A stretch of DNA of 5,610 bases from an uncultured Collinsella sp. (GTDB lineage: Bacteria; Actinomycetota; Coriobacteriia; Coriobacteriales; Coriobacteriaceae). Numbering within the stretch: position 1 is the stretch's first letter; the number at the start of each line of letters is the position of its first letter. The stretch covers positions 1-5,610 of the forward strand of contig UQTN01000122.1 of assembly GCA_900543945.1 (NCBI GenBank), read 5' to 3'. Both the position numbers and the translations under genes were made by a program. The notes under the pieces are model-generated. The model saw nothing but the letters and a program-made list of their open reading frames with translations, was not told the origin of the DNA and ran no database searches. Below, piece after piece: positions 5,497-5,610 of the stretch.

Positions 5497-5610
5497 TGCG
5501 GTGACTCGGCTGCGAGCGGCCTGCGATGGGGCCGTTGCTGGTTGGGGCCGCTGGGCTGATGTGGGGGCACGTGGTTGTTGCGGGCCCTAGTCCCGGCGGC
5601 GGCCTCGGCG
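5497..5610. other. Sequence after the hairpin with no recognisable gene
   Basis: This GC-rich edge segment shows no start with a Shine-Dalgarno and no protein motif on either strand. The only internal pattern is a repeated tggggccg at 5527-5534 and 5543-5550. It may be intergenic or the edge of a neighbouring gene cut by the window. Confidence 0.5.

Overview
The window holds four complete genes of the aspartate-family amino-acid pathway. They sit as two divergent pairs around a 104-bp intergenic region. On the minus strand are homoserine kinase (thrB, 61-942) and threonine synthase (thrC, 1144-2661). On the plus strand are an ACT-domain aspartate kinase (lysC-type, 2766-4154) and aspartate-semialdehyde dehydrogenase (asd, 4327-5352). 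No transposase, CRISPR array, tRNA, rRNA or toxin-like gene is visible.

Organism: the DNA is clearly GC-rich with normal dense bacterial coding. The aspartate kinase (KFGGSS, a DTKVTD loop, a WTDVSG motif, two ACT domains) resembles the clostridial/coriobacterial single-function enzymes more than the short alpha/beta type of Corynebacterium. With the GC-rich codon use and long intergenic hairpins, this suggests a gut Coriobacteriia member such as Collinsella. That is an inference from recall, not a database match.

Layout. Positions 1-60 hold only a small hairpin after thrB. Between thrB and thrC (943-1143) lie the thrB ribosome-binding site, a 112-nt inverted repeat directly behind it, and an intrinsic terminator for thrC. 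The two thr genes are therefore probably not one simple operon. Positions 2662-2765 are the divergent promoter region. Positions 4155-4326, between the kinase and asd, hold an AT-rich dyad, a TTTCG-repeat tract and a GC-rich terminator-like hairpin with a duplicated left arm. After asd there is a 130-nt long inverted repeat (5367-5496), then about 114 nt with no recognisable gene.

How the genes work together: the kinase and Asd convert aspartate to aspartate semialdehyde, the branch point to lysine/diaminopimelate and to homoserine. ThrB and ThrC convert homoserine to threonine. The connecting enzyme, homoserine dehydrogenase (hom), is absent here and must be encoded elsewhere if the route is complete. 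The genes are ordinary metabolism. I see no convincing new biological system. The points worth a second look are the long intergenic hairpins, the possible RNA switch before asd, and a changed active-site motif in the kinase.
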